Positions 61,601-64,000 of a stretch of DNA of 64,000 nt are shown here, one piece after another. Position 1 is the first letter of the stretch. Every line of letters starts with the position of its first letter. The DNA is from Sipunculus nudus (lineage: Eukaryota; Annelida; Sipuncula; Golfingiida; Sipunculidae). The position numbers and the translations under genes were made by a program. The notes beneath the pieces are model-generated. The model did no database searches. It was not told where the DNA came from and saw only the letters and a list, made by a program, of their open reading frames with translations. The stretch is from the NCBI GenBank assembly GCA_026874595.1, contig CM049310.1, forward strand, positions 24,725,058 to 24,789,057. The letters run 5' to 3'.

Positions 61601-62380
61601 GGTGCGTTACACTGGGCCAGGTTTTTGCCAGGACATTGTGTGCTAAGACACCCTATCTCATTATCAAAAACATAAATTAAATTTTGCAGACATACAAACT
61701 TTGCTTAAGTCAGCATCAAAACATGGAGACAGTCACTTTCACTCAAATCTTTTTTTTAAGAAACTACAATTATCAAACAATTTTTTTACATTATTCTTCA
61801 CCTGTACTGCATAGAAATATTAAACAGTGGAGTAAGAACTGCATTTGATAAATAAAAGACTCAGCCAAAACAAAAATAAAAGCAGTACAAGGGTGGACCT
61901 TATGATGTATATGCAACCCTATCATGAGAAATCTTTCATTTCTCTATTCATATTAGGTTTTCTAATCACATCAAAATAATGCACATGATTTCAAACCAGT
62001 AGTTACCTCTCTTGCAATAATTTAATACCCTGCCAGAGCTCTTTAAATCACATCATGTATCTGCATGTATCTTGCAGATTATTGAGTCAAAACTGTATAT
62101 GAAGCTGAATGATCCAGCATGCAATGACCATATCAACCAAGCTTTTATTACAGAAATATAATGTCTATCAGTTCCTGCAGGGTTAATCTGTATCTGATCA
62201 ACACAGTGTAGCTCCATGTGTCCTTACAAGGCCTACAGGCCTAATGCGAACCTGTGCATTGGGATATACACCAGGTATAATGCTTCAATGCTGAACCATT
62301 ACTTTTCATATATATGAACAATGCAAGTACTAAACATTCTTAATAAGAAAAAATTACACAAACATCACTGCTGAAATTCT
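58681..62380. other. Long non-coding stretch, no gene seen
   Basis: AT-rich with many isolated short open frames and no conserved motif. It could be a long 3' UTR or intron, but nothing shows this. Contains a perfect inverted nuclear-receptor element (59965-59979) and a 33-bp segment (62226-62258) identical to one near 55115. Confidence 0.45.
59965..59979. promoter_or_regulatory. Perfect oestrogen-response-type palindrome
   Basis: AGGTCA-CAG-TGACCT, the consensus inverted repeat with 3-base spacer bound by steroid-type nuclear receptors. No promoter nearby; function is unproven. Confidence 0.3.
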
Positions 62381-62384
62381 GGCA

Positions 62385-62760
62385 TGGGTGCACACAACAA
62401 AAATTACTGTAGCTGGCACCACCAGTCTTGTATACAACGAAGCTATCAGAGATATATACATATGCCCAATTTCAGACTGATATATCAAACCCCTCCTGAG
62501 AAATGAACAGGGACACACACTGTGCAAAAATTATTGTAGGTGGCACCACCAGTCTTGTCTATGAAAAAGCTATCCAATATGTATAAATATGCTCAATTTC
62601 AGGCTGATATATCAAATTCCTCCGTAGAAATAAGCAGGCACATACACTGTGCAAAAGTCATTGTAGGTGGCGACACCTGTCTTGTGAAATAGAAAGCCAT
62701 CAAAGACACATAGAAAGGTCAAAATAACAGGCCAATACATCAAACTTACCTTGATTCTGA
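62385..62760. repeat. Three tandem units, about 128 bp
   Basis: Units start near 62393, 62523 and 62650, each with TGTAG(C/G)TGGC(A/G)(C/A)CACC(A/T)GTCTTG and GATATATCAAA or a variant. The palindromic motif seen elsewhere is diverged in each copy. Confidence 0.8.
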
Positions 62761-62789
62761 TGCACCGGGCTGACCAGGCTTAGATGAGA

Positions 62790-63345
62790 AAGGCAGTTGC
62801 CCCGAGTGAACTGTGACAAATTGCTGGCTCATGCTACTGCACTGAGTGAACTCTTGACCTGCACCTGGCTAGAACAGATGAACTTTTGACCTGTACCTGG
62901 TTGCACTGAGTGGACTCGTGACCTGTTGCATTATCTGACACAGTTGGCAGTCTGCCAAAGCTATAAATAGAATGAAGCTACTGCACTGAGTGAACGCCTG
63001 ACCTATACCTGGCTGCACTGAGTGAACTCTTGACCTGTTGCCTAATCTGATACAGTTGGCACTCTGCCAAAGCTATAAATAGATCAAGACTGACCTTTGG
63101 CCTGTTGCCAAATCTGAAATAGTAGCCACACCATTGCATAAGCTCACAGATTGGCTCCACATGCAGCCCTGAGGGGCATGACACCCATGAGGTGATCACA
63201 TGATTCTCATGAGGTGATCAATGCTACCCATGAGTTGATCACATGGTGCCCATGAGGTGCTTACATGACACCCAGGAGGTGATCACATGCCTTGTGCTTG
63301 GCTGCACTGATTGAATTCTTGACCTATATCTGGCTGCACTGAATC
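62790..63345. repeat. Mixed minisatellite block (CACTGAGTGAAC and CATGAGGTGATC units)
   Basis: CTGCACTGAGTGAACTCTTG plus ACCTG(T/C)(A/T)CCTGG recurs at least six times (62838-63055, 63299-63340). A longer piece with ACAGTTGGCA(G/C)TCTGCCAAA occurs twice (about 62940 and 63051). At 63180-63290 a 20-22 bp unit, CCATGAGGTGATCACATG, is repeated about five times. A CATTGCATAAGCTCACAG motif sits at 63132-63149. Confidence 0.8.
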
Positions 63346-63394
63346 CCCCCCCCCTTTAAGAATAGGCCCCCCATCTTCAGCAACAATTAATATC

Positions 63395-64000
63395 AGACCA
63401 CATTCATAGAAAAGGTCACTCTCATAGAAAAGGTCATGACCCCAATTTCAATATACATTATCCCCTAACCCATGTCTATGTATATGCATAATATAAAAGA
63501 AATCTGTTCATTAGTTTTTGACTTATAATGCTCACAGTACTGTTAAGTGGCAATGATGGGGGTATTAAACGGCATGAAAACAAGTAAAAGAATAACAGGT
63601 GGCGCCACCTGTTTCCGGTACATGACATTACTATCCAAGATCTTCAGTCAAGTTGATTTTTGGACCAATCCATGCATCCCTTATTGAGATATTATTGATT
63701 TTGTGTGATTTTCACCATATTTGGCAATATTCAAGGTCAAGGCCACTCTCATAGAAAAGGCCATGACCCCAATTTAAGTAAACATCATGCCATAACCCAT
63801 ATCTATGTAAATGCATAATATAAAAGAAATCTGTCCATTAGTTTTTGACTTATAATGCTCACAGTACTGTCGACATGTCAAGTGGCAATTTTGGGGGTAT
63901 TAAACGGCACGAAAACAAGTAAAGAATAATAGGTGGCGCCACCAGTTTCTGGAACATGACAACCCTATCCATGATCTTCCATCAACTTGATTTTTGGATC
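63395..64000. repeat. Tandem repeat, about 334-bp unit, continuing beyond the window
   Basis: TAGAAAAGGTCATGACCCCA (63427 region) recurs near 63753, and GGTGGCGCCACC at 63598 recurs at 63932, a 334-bp period with high identity (TATAAAAGAAATCTGT(T/C)CAT). The array is cut by the window end. It fits a pearl-like core. Confidence 0.85.

Overview
This is eukaryotic nuclear DNA: AT-rich, with spliced genes and very few long open frames. Most of what can be recognised is transposon-derived or tandemly repeated. Several repeats have the layout described for bivalve 'pearl'/HINE elements: a core of tandem 125-335 bp units, an ACGG-type microsatellite, then a 3' hairpin ending in CTAA. Together with an LTR retrotransposon carrying a PNMA-like Gag, this suggests a mollusc, probably a bivalve. 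That is inference, not proof.

Layout. 1-3850: 3' part of a CR1/Jockey-like LINE (gag-like ORF1 with two CCHC knuckles, ORF2 with endonuclease and reverse transcriptase) carrying a frameshift and stops. 4023-11897: a decayed Ty3/gypsy-type LTR retrotransposon with recognisable LTRs, RRM-like plus PNMA-like Gag, protease, RT/RNase H and integrase remains. A minus-strand insertion with a tRNA-Gly-like head splits its gag. 11930-13145: TA/TG minisatellite. 15065-16069 (minus): an intact class A GPCR in one coding exon with a 5' splice acceptor. 18290-21780: 29-bp and 21-bp minisatellites with a foldback element present twice. 22300-31200: pearl-like arrays and minisatellites separated by featureless DNA. 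40777-47030 (minus): a complete six-exon TMEM237 gene (ciliary transition-zone tetraspan protein, 463 aa predicted). Its first intron holds two TA-flanked MITEs, one containing a duplicated block with CRE palindromes. 47880-48330 and 53340-54640: LINE remnants. 49470-64000: further pearl-like arrays and minisatellites, the last running off the window.

Only two host protein genes can be supported, the GPCR and TMEM237. They are about 25 kb apart on the same strand and nothing indicates joint function. The rest is repeat biology: several unrelated repeat cores share the same 3' terminal design and the palindrome GGTGGCGCCACC, which is the most interesting unexplained signal here. No CRISPR, operon or other prokaryotic feature is present.
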